This document shows positions 25,310 to 35,825 of a stretch of 64,000 nt of DNA, piece after piece. Origin of the DNA: Eutrigla gurnardus (lineage: Eukaryota > Chordata > Actinopteri > Perciformes > Triglidae); assembly GCA_963514095.1 (NCBI GenBank), contig OY741269.1, forward strand, positions 22,335,415 through 22,399,414, read 5' to 3'. The notes under the pieces were generated by a model that saw nothing but the letters and a program-made list of their open reading frames with translations, made no database searches and was not told the DNA's origin. Position numbers and translations under genes: made by a program. Every line of letters begins with the position of its first letter. Position 1 is the first letter of the stretch.

Positions 25310-25770
25310 TCAATTCCTCCTTAGGCTCTGGATCAGCTCCCGAAACACTCAAACTGTCATTCTGATCCTCAAAAAACCTGGACTCAACCCTGACATTACT
25401 CCTCCCTTACCTGCTCCCCCAGTGTGAACATCGCACGCCGCCATGGCCTCCACTTCCACTGCTACGCCGATGACATCCAGCTCTACATTTCCACAAAATC
25501 TATCACCGTTATTATTACACCTTCCACTCTAAACCAACTTCCTTACTAAAAATTAAATCAGGGAAGCAAGCCATCTTACTCAGACTAAACTGTGATATAT
25601 CAGACATGATCATTATCAACCCCAAATCCCTCACCCAAACATCTGACCCACCATCGATAATGCCACTCTGTCTCCCTCATCACACGTTCACAACCTGGGA
25701 GTTAGTTTTGATGGCATCATCTAAAGTCATGAATAGTCTCCAGTACAAGCAGAGCTCTGCTAGTCCGGTT
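25310..25770 (+). pseudogene. Decayed LINE reverse transcriptase
   Basis: Three recognisable pieces lie in order on the plus strand. First is TVILILKKPGLNPD (25,353-25,394), like the early RT segment 'LKKPGLDPD'. Second is FHCYADDIQLYIS (about 25,455-25,494) with the catalytic YADD box. Third is ATLSPSSHVHNLGVSFD (about 25,662-25,712), like the segment after the palm. Stops and frame shifts separate them, and most of the fingers/palm between the first two is deleted. Downstream of copy 2 of the LINE tail, so it is a separate insertion. It is non-functional. Confidence 0.75.
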
Positions 25771-25995
25771 TCAGCTCCCATGATCACCTCACCCCTGGTT
25801 CCCAGAACCTCTGATGGTTCCCAGAACCCCTGATTGCTCCCAGAACCTCTGATGGCTCCATGTCCCCCAACAGATACAGTTTTTGTTTGTTTTAGTTCTG
25901 TGCTGTGTATTTGTTATTTGTGATAATTTTGCTTTTGTAGCCACGTATTCTCTCTTTTTTTTTTTTTTTTTTTGTAAATTTGTTTTGTAATTCTT

Positions 25996-26466
25996 TTATC
26001 AGCAGGGTAAAATGGAACAGGACCCAAACACAGGCAAACAGGTGTATGAAAAAAGGTTTTATTTTAATAAAAGGGTAAAACTAACAAAACACGGTCAAAA
26101 CTTAGGTAGGCCACAAGAGCAAACAAACAGCATTCAAAAGAAACAGGGATAATCCAACAGAAGACAAAACATACTAGGAATGACTAGGACATGGGAAGGC
26201 TGGAAGCAGAAACACGACATCAGGATGCCGAAACAATGAAGCGACAAGGAGACACACAGACTGTATAGGCCTATAGGGATTGATCGACACAACGAGGGAC
26301 AGGTGAGGAAACCCAACGGGCAGGTGAGTAATCAACACGAGAGGGTGAGGAGTCAAGACACCAGAAATGACAAGGACCAGGAAGCACAAAACAGGAAATC
26401 AACACAAGTGACAAAAACTACAAAATAACAGGGGGAAGCAACCGAACAAAAACCCATATCATGACA
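25996..26466 (-). mobile_element. Probable solo LTR
   Basis: On the minus strand it starts TGTCATGATATGGG and is rich in T/C with runs such as CCTCACCCTCTCGTG. A polyadenylation-like TTAAAATAAAACC lies near 26,060-26,075, followed by GGGTCCTGTTCC. This resembles fish gypsy-type LTRs. I could not fix the inner end or a target duplication, and no internal retroelement genes are adjacent. Confidence 0.45.
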
Positions 26467-28764
26467 TCTTGGTTTCTAATTGGTTGTAAATTGTGTTTTA
26501 TTCTAAGTCATCCTTATTCATGCTGTAATTGTCTTGTATGAGGCGATATTAATTGTCTTTTATTGTTGGCATGTGTGGGATAATGGGATATTTCCATTGG
26601 AATTTGGTTGAAATTAATTTATTTCAGTTGAATACACTGTAAATGTTCACAAGATGGAAGTAAAGCGTTTTCTCACACTTGTGTCGAGTGAGTGGGATGA
26701 GATTTGCGCACATACGTGCAATTAGGATTGGTCGGGGCGGATTCTCACCTCAGCATTAAGCATCACCCACCATCTCTTTTCTGCGCTGGGTGACTCACCC
26801 TCCACTATGCTCGTGCAGATCCAACACGGTTCATCATTTGAGCTTCCATTAACACAGAACTGTGAAGAAGCCGGCTGAGACTCAGTCCTCATCCTCTCTG
26901 CATGTACCATAGAGGAACCCGGCCTCCTGTTTCATAGTGTGATATGTGAAGTTGATGCATTTTTTTTTTTTCAACTTGAGGTGCTTCTGTGAAAAAAAAT
27001 GCAAGGCACATAGAGCAAAAAGCAACGCAAAAAGCAATGTGCAAAACATTTCACTCGCATTAAAATGTATTCTTAAAAGTCGCCACAGGCTGTCACAACA
27101 TGCTCTGTCTGATCAGGGCCAAAGGGAGGGTAGATTATTAAAAATTGTTTAATCTGAAGCACCAATGCACTGATAAATATGCATCATTTTAAACAAAAAC
27201 TTGATACATTTTCCACAGTGACTGCAAAAAAATATCTGAAAGACTTTTATATTTATGTCTGCCATTGATGCAAAAGAACATTGATCAAGGTTGTGATGAT
27301 AATATGTATGTTTTTATCCGAGAGAATAGGTCTAGATTAGAACCATTAGGTACACCCCTATGGGCTCAGCGTTTCAAAATTATAGTGCATTTCACTTGCA
27401 CAGACGTGTGAATTCCTCTGAATGACACATTGCCCATAATGTCTACCTGTGCACTTACATTATTACGCACTGGTGCCTTGTAATCTTCCATTCTATAAAT
27501 GGGTTACTCACATCTTGTGTTTACTTGCTCTCTTCAGATGCAGTCCATGGACTTCCAGGAAATTCAAATATTTCACTTTTCTCCCCGGACACATTTTATG
27601 TATAATAACATGTTGTTGTTTTTTTCCCCCATATACCCATAGCCTTTCCGTTTCTACCGGCAGGTTCCCAGTTTAATGAGGTTTGCTGCATGAAGCAGGT
27701 GGACTGAGGGTTTCGATCTTGTTAACTTTGTCCACCAGTCAGTGTTCTGTGGAATAGGTTACTGCTGAAAATCAATGAGTAAGCCTTACCACTCAACATT
27801 GTGATTTAATGCGCTCCATACCTTTTATTGATCTCCCCTCCGCTTCCCCCCCGCTTTCTCGTTCATGCACAATCCCCTCCGCCATCATGGCTGCACACAT
27901 GCAAAGAGACCACATGTGGAGAGTCTCATTCTAAAACATGTGTTGCTTTCCTCTCCTTCAACATACATGCATGTGAATCACGAGAAGCAAATATGAAAAT
28001 AAAATCAATATATCGTCCCAGTGACACGTTTCCAGTCGTGTCGGTGTATAAATAGAGGGTATGGAGCTGATGGTGTAACATGGGCAAAGGGCACAGAGGG
28101 ACATTTGGTCCTCTGTTGGGAATGTGTCCCTGCTTCTCCGTCATCACTCAATGTGTCACCCGCCGCTTTGTGCTTTGACATTCAGAATTGTGCATCGGTT
28201 TTCTTTTATTGACTCTTTAAAGTGGATGACAAACACCCTCGTAGGACGGGCATAATGAGAGACTCAAGGAAATGACATGAATGTGGTTTCATGTGCACTG
28301 TAATTCAAAGCACCGTGCATCATTGGAAAGCATAACTGATGGAAGTGTGAGTGTCACTCTTTACCAGCTGAGCAACAGATGTTCAGCAGCAGCACTCTTT
28401 GCAGGTGTTCATTTAGGTTGAAAAGACCTTTAAACCAGTGATATGACAGAGGGCTTTCAGATGTTGTAACTGTGAAGACATTTTTCCATCAGTGTGTCAG
28501 TGTCAAATGAAGAGAAGGTTTTATTGACTTAAATATATTTACAAAATTCACAAAAAATGTAACTACGACAGCGTATGCAGGTTTGTAAAGTAGCAAATTT
28601 GCTGCTTTATTATGGTGCGCCAGGCATTATGCTAGCTAACTTCCCATGAATATACTCATTTATTTTTCTAATTAATACATCACAACATGTGACAACACCT
28701 CGTTATGGTCCTTAGGGTGACGCCGGTTGATGGTTATTGTTGGTTATAGTTATATGGGCCAAAT
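26467..28764. other. Non-coding stretch, nothing recognised
   Basis: No gene or repeat boundary could be supported. A TATA-like GTGTATAAATAGAGGG occurs at about 28,045-28,060 but nothing downstream looks like an exon. Confidence 0.4.
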
Positions 28765-28946
28765 TGTCATCTTATGGGTGTTTATTGATCAGGAGGTTTG
28801 GCTAAGATGCTATTGGTAACTTTTCACTTGTCATAGCAATGGCAAACATCCAGTCAAGCAACTTGTTTACTTCCTCTATGACAAGTGAAAGCTACCGCTA
28901 GCATCTTAGCCCAACAGCCCGATCAATAAACACCCATAAGATGACA
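28765..28946. repeat. Fold-back (long hairpin) element
   Basis: Two arms of about 72 bp are inverted copies of each other with a few mismatches. The left arm begins TGTCATCTTATGGGTGTTTA, the right arm ends TAAACACCCATAAGATGACA, and both contain GGGCTAAGATGCTA-like and TTCACTTGTCATAG blocks. The loop is about 38 bp. A transcript would form a stable hairpin. No ORF is present. A degenerate MITE is the likeliest origin. Confidence 0.8.
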
Positions 28947-29123
28947 AGATGGCAAATTTACTATTACTACATTGCCCACCTCTCTTGGCTCAGTTTTTTT
29001 CCTTTTTTTACAGTGGCCCTTATACACCATCGTAGGTAACAAAGCCCTCTGGCTGCAGCAGAATGGCACAGTCCAACTCATCTACAAAATAAAATGCAAT
29101 AGTGTGTGGAAAAAAAAAATATA

Positions 29124-29327
29124 CACTGTCACCCATAAAGTTGGAATATTTTGTTTTCAGACACAATCCAGTTTATTTTTATTTAAATACACCAGTCATC
29201 ACTTTTGACCAGGTGCAATGATTACATTAAATTATACCCAGGTGAAATAAATTCATGCATAACATTTGTTTGGCGCTATAAAAGACAAGATATTTTGCAA
29301 ATGATTCCAACTTCATGGGCGACCCTG
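29124..29327. mobile_element. Tc1/mariner-type MITE (204 bp)
   Basis: Ends are inverted: CACTGTCACCCATAAAGTTG on the left and CAGGGTCGCCCATGAAGTTG as the reverse complement of the right. The element is flanked by TA on both sides (29,122-29,123 and 29,328-29,329), the Tc1/mariner target duplication. It has no coding sequence, so it depended on a transposase in trans. Confidence 0.75.
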
Positions 29328-29329
29328 TA

Positions 29330-30517
29330 GCCTATATGTAAAACCGTGGTGTGTGTGGAGTGTAATAACAGAAGAGTAGAAGTCACGTGTACCGGCGGTG
29401 TGATCGGGTGACGAGCTAGAGAACTCAAGAGTTCAGCAAGACTTTCTATTAGTTGGCACATATGAAGTCACCTCAGCGTGAAAGTCAGAAGTTTGCTTCA
29501 ATGTTATCATCGTCCTGCGAGCTTTTTCTGGGAAAAAAGCAACCATTAAAAGTTATAGTGTGTGTGTGTGTGTTAGTTTGGGATGGGGGGTCTTTGCTGA
29601 TGCAACTTGACGTCAGCGTTTCAGACCCCCTTTTTTCCATTGGAGCTGTAAACAGAGGAGCTCCCCTAGCTCCACTCTCCCCATGAATCCCCCCCCCCCC
29701 CCCCCACACACTCTCTCCTGCACTCTCTCCTGGAGGAGTGGAACAGGTGAATATTTCACGCTGGGCTGCTCAGAATGAGGGATGAGGCATATGGGTGATG
29801 CTAGACTCCATTTATAATGGATGGGTGGAGATGGCTGAGCTTGTCTCATAGAAAGGTAAAGAATGTTCCCGAGGGGAGGGGGGGGGGGGGGTTCCTCCTC
29901 ATGCTTACATTGGTCCGGTGGAACAGACATGATGCCACCCCCTGTACCACCAGATGAAAACAGGTCATTTCTCAGGTCCATCCCACTCTGCTGTGAGTCA
30001 TTACATGAAACAGTTATTGCCGGATTGGGAAATTAACACCAACCACTGCTGCTGTTTGACTATTTGCCACGTTGGCAGCCAGCCTATTACACTTTGGAAG
30101 ACCTGTTTAAAAAAAATAAAAAAATAAATCTTGTTACTTGCTCAATACTTGAGTTAATCAGTCGCAAATGCTAGTGGAAAATGTAGGTTTTACGTTTTAT
30201 ACATATTACGTGTTTGAAAAGGTGGGTGTTATTTTCTATCACTATTTGCTATGTTTAATGAACGATAGGTGCAATGATTGTTGTCGTGTTATAAATAGGG
30301 ATGCACCAGCGGAGGATTCCGCTCAGCTCTCTTGTCTTTGGGTTGCTCATACATAATTGAAGTCTCATTGAAAGTGCAGGACTGCGGTGGTTGTAGTTTC
30401 ACACTGGGCCCTTTTTGTTTGTGCATCTGGGCATCTTTCAATTTCAGCTGGATGTGTGTGTGTGTGTGTGTGTGTTGTTGTTGTGGTGTCTGGAAGTGTG
30501 AGATGGGGTAATGGCAG

Positions 30518-30577
<60 letters not shown>

Positions 30578-33500
30578 GGGGGGGGAGTTCTTTCTTTGGT
30601 GCAAGTTTAAATATATTCAGGCTTTGGTCTGGGAGCCAACATGCCAACACACAATGTCACAAAGGAGTTTTTGATGGAAAGGAAAGGGAGAAGAAAAAGA
30701 AACAAGTGGTTTTGGGTCAAGGCATTGGATATCCTTTCAAGCCTGAACACTCCACTGGGTGTTTCAGCAAATGTCAAAGTCACTTCTGGCTGTGGACAGA
30801 CAGCCTAATGGACCACAGCAGAGCGAGTGTGGGAGGGCGATGGAGGAGGAGGCGCAACAAAAGGGAAAAAAGGGTACATGCAACCTTTTTTTTTTTTTTT
30901 TCTACAACAGACACATCCCATAGCTAAAGAAGATTAATTAAAAATCATGAGCTTGCCAAGACACTTCTCAATTTTTTTAATGCTCAGCTTTGTTGTCGGG
31001 ACACGGGAGGAACAGCTCATGAATAGGAGTACATCCCCAGCCGTCTCTGCTCTCACGACAACATTAGAGGCACTTGGAATGGCACAAAAACTTGAAGGGT
31101 GACGATGATGAGCTGAAGGCCTCCTTTTTGGCTCGTGTTTCCAGCCACACAGCATTTTGACGCAAGGAAAAAAAACAAACCAGAAATTAAAGCACGATCG
31201 GGATGCGAGCCATGAGAGGAGTGCTTTTCTTTACAAACATCTGACAGTTGCACTGTAGGACTGTTTTCTCACTTGTCAAATGTAATCCCCATATAATACT
31301 GCCATGGGTATGGCAGCTATCATTGTTGACAAATGATATTCTATAGCACAGTTGTCCGCATTGTACGCATATGGACTGCAGGACGAGAATATGAAGCAGT
31401 ATATTTACATTTAAAGGAAAACTACTGAAAACCTTACGATTGAGTAGCAAATTATTTACATTTAGGCTTAAATTCAAGCATACAGCCAACAAATTCATGT
31501 TAATCTGTAATCAGATTGTTTTTAACTGATATTAAAGAATGTATATATATATATTATTGAACATATCAACTTTTCACTTTTCCTTCATATTAACACAAGG
31601 TTTGGCTTTAATGCAGACAAATTGTGTATGCTATTCAAGTATCTAATGTTATCTGTGGCCCAACACTTTATTCTATATTAGCATATTACACAGATTCAAA
31701 GCAAAATAAACATATTTCTATTTAAAAGAGTTTTGATTCTAAAGTAACGACTCACAGGAAGCCCTTAGAGCTACATAAAAGGGCATTAGGGGTGTGTGTG
31801 TGTGTGTGTGTGTCTATATGAGGACGGAATCCACAAATCTGGAGCAAACACAATAACAAAAATAAATCTCATTTATAGTAATAAACTAATGTGGCAGATG
31901 TATTTGAGGGGGAAAAAGCATTCTTATATCATGCTTTTGTTCTGTCGATTTGACACCATTTGTCTGAACATTTGCAGCGGTTCCCCGACACACACACACA
32001 CACACACGCACAGCCGACCTTTCTACGTGACCTTATACAGTCTCACTAACGTACATTAAGCTCGATAGCCACCCCCGATATTTGTGTGCAGTTCATTTCT
32101 GGATGACTGAAGGTGCGAGCTGTCACACCGTTTAGTGAGCTGATCCACAGTCAAGCCCGTTTGTAGATAAGGCATCTATCCTTCAGATGCACGGCGATGA
32201 CTTTGTCTGCCTGTCTGATTGTAGTGACGGGGCCCTGGCTTTGATGGCTTTGGCTGGGAGGGATAAGAAAAAAGGCCAAAGTGATGGAAATCTGGATTCT
32301 GTTTTTGCCAACGTGGTCTCTGTTTATTGATTCTGTCTGGGGAATCTTCAAAGAGGAAGCATTTACGTCTGAAGCACAAGAGCGTACACAGGTGCGGAGA
32401 GGCTATTGAGACAGCAGGAGTGCAACTAATGTAGATTTGGCTCAGCCAGAGGGGTTTTTGTCACTGAATGGAGTGGGTCATCAGTTCAGGAAACACTTTT
32501 ATGGATGAGAGAGGTGATGGGTTGATTTATTGATCTGGCACACTTACATAAATTGCACTTTGTTTCACTGAGAATTTGATGTGGGATTGCTTTAAAAAGA
32601 AATAACATAACTTCACTGAAGCTCATAAGATATGTATGATTACAACAATACATTTATTTTTTTTTGTATTATTTCAGAACATTTTCAAAGGTGTTTCCCT
32701 CCTCGAGAGCAAATGTGCATTTACTGAAATGTTTGGTGGTCTTATTCTCCTATAGTCACCTTCAACTACTTGAATCCAAGGCAGCATTGTTCCTAGTATT
32801 CATCGATAAATACTGTTATGCACTTCATGTCACAATCATTTTTTCCACAACAAAAGTATTATACTGTTAGCTATCTAGGTGCCAGGTGGGTTAATTTCTA
32901 TGCAACACACACACATTGCCACAAAACCAGCGTGTTGGAGGTTCACATGGTGGGAGAAAAAAGTATCTGGAAAAAACGTTTATTACTGCCAAACTGCCCA
33001 ACATGATCTGAATCCTCCTGACATGGTAAAACCCTCCCATCTGGTACCCCAAACTGGATGAAAACAATTATATGCAAAGAAATGTTGCTTATGCATGCAC
33101 CATCGCTGTCAGGATCCTTTAAAAGAATGATGCTGGCAGCAACAACTGGCTTTAAGATTTCATACAGATTCTGGGAGAAGAGATGAAAGTCAATGCCATC
33201 CTTCATGTCTTTGAGTGGCTCCGTCTTTGTGGGGGGACAGGAAATGTGTCCTGTGACATTTGGCCACATCATCTTGAATTATTAGCGCCTTCTAAGAGGA
33301 CACAGGATTTATCACTGCTACTGTCTCAACACCCTCTGATACTGCACCAAGCAGGACTCGTGAGTCTCCTCCAGGCGAGCTGCGACAGGCCTGGCAGCCT
33401 GTGCAGGGTAGAACATTTTACAATTAACATGTTACCATGGGTTAGATTATGTTCGAAAATAAACTGGAATAAAAGAGTAAATATTACCATATTCACCATA

Positions 33501-33654
33501 ATCAACATTTAAACTTGATCCTGTTCCATCACCTGATAACCGGGGAGTTTATCACAATAACAGACCAAATGTTGATGGAGCTATGGGTGCCAAAAATGAA
33601 AAACAAATTCAGGAATATTAGGATGATTTCAGGATTATACTTTTTAGATGTGAC
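29330..33654. other. Non-coding stretch with GT/CA and poly-G arrays
   Basis: GT arrays lie at about 29,562-29,573, 30,453-30,475, 30,521-30,571 (followed by poly-G) and 31,793-31,812; a CA array lies at about 31,988-32,007. Poly-C/poly-G runs occur at about 29,690-29,705 and 29,877-29,890. The ORFs that cross these arrays (for example 30,365-30,674 on both strands) are repeat translations. No gene is seen. Confidence 0.5.
30521..30585. repeat. (GT)n followed by poly-G
   Basis: About 25 GT units, then TC and a pure G run. Confidence 0.95.
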
Positions 33655-33745
33655 AATCCTTTATTAGTGCCACAGTGAGGAAATGTACAGGGTTACAGCA
33701 GCAAAAGGGGAAGTGCAAATAACAAAAGCATTAGTAGCAGATGCA
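33655..33745 (-). mobile_element. LINE 3' tail (Rex/RTE-like)
   Basis: Minus-strand sequence runs through CAGCTGCTGTAACCC-like DNA (TTTGCTGCTGTAACCCTGTA) to CATTTCCTCACTGTGGCACT and AATAAAGG. That order (TGCTGTAA, TTTCC..C, AATAAAGG) is a common 3' end of fish LINEs. No ORF is attached. Confidence 0.5.
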
Positions 33746-34550
33746 AAATAAAAAATACAACAATAATAGAATTTACTTATTATATAGAGAAGATGGTATT
33801 GGGATAAAGTCACATTTCTGGTATGATGAATATCCAAAAATGTTTTCAAGGATTTGCCAAAAGCCAAAAGATTGTTGAAGCAAGATATGCGGTATAAAAA
33901 TGAATTAACCTTTTTGGCCAAATGTCGTAAGGATGGTTATCAAACGCTGCAAGCGGAAGATGTTTGCAAAGAAGTTAAAGTTCTATTAAAACTATAAAAA
34001 AAGCAAAAAGTCAAGAAGGAGGTATAGCGTAATGATAACACAGTGTGAAGTGGCCTATGTGGCCTACATGTGTTACTATCGGACTCTGCCCCTCTACGGA
34101 GCCAAGGTGATAAACTGGCAGCAGCAATACAGGTGGTTTGGAATTGTTAAGCTTAATCCCCGTGGGTGCAGATGGGTCAGCTGCTTGAGTCCCAATAGAA
34201 AATAAACTCTGTCCCCTGGAATCACTGTGGAAGGTGTGATTTGCTCAAGGACACTTTGATAGAAAGAGATGGCTGTTGAGGCAAATGCACTGGGCAATAT
34301 TATACCATGTAATTGTATACAGACAGGAATTCTGTGTGTATATGTATGTTTATAAACCAAAGTCTGTATCTGGAATGAACAATAATATCTCTGTTGTATT
34401 TATATAATATTTATATATTCACATAATGTTATCTTGCGGAGCAGCTACAGTGTTAGCATTGCCTAGCAATGATTGATCCGATCTTCATTCAGATAACAAG
34501 CTTTTCAAAAAGACCTAGCATGAACTCAGGCTACAGATCGGCATCATTGT
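33746..34550. other. Non-coding stretch, nothing recognised
   Basis: AT-rich, no coding pattern and no transposon ends. Confidence 0.45.
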
Positions 34551-34919
34551 GTTATTATTAGGGGTGTGACGATACACTCAGCTCACGAGACGAGACGAGA
34601 CACGATATTGGGTTCACGAGAACGAGACGAGACGAGATTTTAAGAAAACTACAATGACAAAATATATGACTGGACCAACAGACTTTAAGTTGCACATGCA
34701 TTTTGAAATATTTTTATTATAACTCTTTACATGCATGATGTAAGCATGATCTTTTAATGAACTTCTTCTTACACAAATTTAAACTGAAACTAAAATGTAT
34801 AAAAGTTAAAATAAAATAAAATATTTTCTTTTTTCCAAGTGTAAATATGTGCAAAACCAAATCAAAGTTCTACTTTGTCAATACAGAGTGCAAATAGTGC
34901 AAACGGAGCCTGACCAAGT

Positions 34920-35175
34920 ATGTCATGAACAACATGCTGCAACTACAGCATCTTCAGCATCTCTGACATCGCAGCTGTCAAGTGTATCAATGCTTCGGGA
35001 GTTTTGTCTCATCTCTGGGCTGGTGAGAGCTGCTCCTATGGCAGCTTGCTGCTCAAGGTAACGAGCCAGCATATCCAACTTGCCCGTCATTAACTTGTGT
35101 GATGGCAATTGTAGCCGTTTCTGCTTGGACATTTTCACCGCGGTAGCCGCTGAACTATGATGAAAAAAAGCAGTC
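34920..35175 (-). pseudogene. hAT transposase remnant, downstream part
   Basis: Minus-strand translation gives FFHHSSAATAVKMSKQKRLQ, LPSHKLM and MLARYLEQQAAIGAAL, then SPEMRQNSRSIDTLDSCDVR. In hAT/ZBED transposases a 'FFHRS..A..L..KQ..L.LP.HKL' segment is followed by 'RWNS.YDML.R.LEQQ.AI'. Here the 'TRWNSTY' part is missing (HKLMTG joins directly to KLDML), an internal deletion. A stop follows at 34,923. Confidence 0.75.
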
Positions 35176-35503
35176 AAGGTACGTGTTCACAGGCTTTTAA
35201 ACGCGTGTGGACGCGCCGCTTCCCAGTATTGCACGCTTGGTGGGCTGCCACTAGAGGATGATTGACAGGCGCTCTCCTTTAAACAACACATTTTTGCGAG
35301 CGTTCCCGAGGCGGCGAGTCGAGCCCGGCGCCTCTGATTAGCATAAAGTAGATTCGACTTCAACTTTAGGCAAATGAGGAGCGGCCAACTCGCGCGCCGT
35401 CTCTCGACATTCGCCGCGACGCTACCAGAATGCATTGCACAGCTTTTCACATAGACAATGAATGGGACGCGGGGAAACACCGCTGCCTGTGGACACGCAC
35501 CTT
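35176..35503. mobile_element. MITE nested in hAT transposase, copy 2
   Basis: Ends are inverted: AAGGTACGTGTTCACAGG on the left and AAGGTGCGTGTCCACAGG as the reverse complement of the right. It interrupts the transposase remnant exactly between the VPRVARLLGRG block and the FFHHSSAATAV block, so it inserted into a pre-existing coding sequence. The interior is highly similar to 23,434-23,836 in inverse orientation. I see no ORF of its own and no clear target duplication. Confidence 0.72.
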
Positions 35504-35722
35504 CCCCCGCCCGAGTAAACGAGCGACGCGGGGAACACCGAAGTCAGCTTGGGTTGCAAGATTTATAGTGTGTGCAAAACAGATATGCGACTTCAATCCC
35601 GTGTCGCGCACGGCCACGTCCATATTACGTGCATTGTCGGTAACAATAAGCGATGCCGTGGTTGGGTTTTTTAAGCTCCCAGTTAGTAACAGCTGTCTGT
35701 AAAACCTCAGCTATGTATAGCT
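35504..35722 (-). pseudogene. hAT transposase remnant, upstream part
   Basis: Minus-strand translation gives IAEVLQTAVTNWELKKPNHG. After a one-base frame change near 35,648 it gives VTDNARNMDVAVRDTGLKSH, then CFAHTINLATQA and VPRVARLLGRG. These match the catalytic region of hAT/ZBED transposases: a TDNA.NM block with the catalytic aspartate, then a CxxH-type CFAHTLNL block. The frame is lost at the nested MITE at 35,503. It continues on the far side at 35,175. Confidence 0.75.
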
Positions 35723-35825
35723 CACAAATCACGCGAGACGGATTTTTAACGCGACGGGAAATATCGTCAACTTTAATCTTGCGAGATCTCGTGCTACGAG
35801 ATCTCGTCACACCCCTAGTTATTAT

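Larger units (their letters stand above)
34559..35817. mobile_element. hAT-type DNA transposon remnant with perfect 8-bp duplication
   Basis: The left end TAGGGGTGTGACGA is the exact inverse of the right end TCGTCACACCCCTA. The 1,259-bp element is flanked by GTTATTAT on both sides (34,551-34,558 and 35,818-35,825), a perfect 8-bp duplication as made by hAT transposases. Subterminal GAGACGAGACGAGA and CGAGATCTCGT repeats are probable transposase-binding sites. Inside, a hAT transposase remnant on the minus strand is split by a nested MITE. Large parts of the transposase (N-terminus and C-terminus) are gone, so it is non-autonomous. Confidence 0.88.

Noticed and set aside
28040..28062. TATA-box-like GTGTATAAATAGAGGG as a promoter
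   Set aside because: A single short motif with no downstream exon or CpG context; expected by chance in 64 kb of AT-rich DNA.
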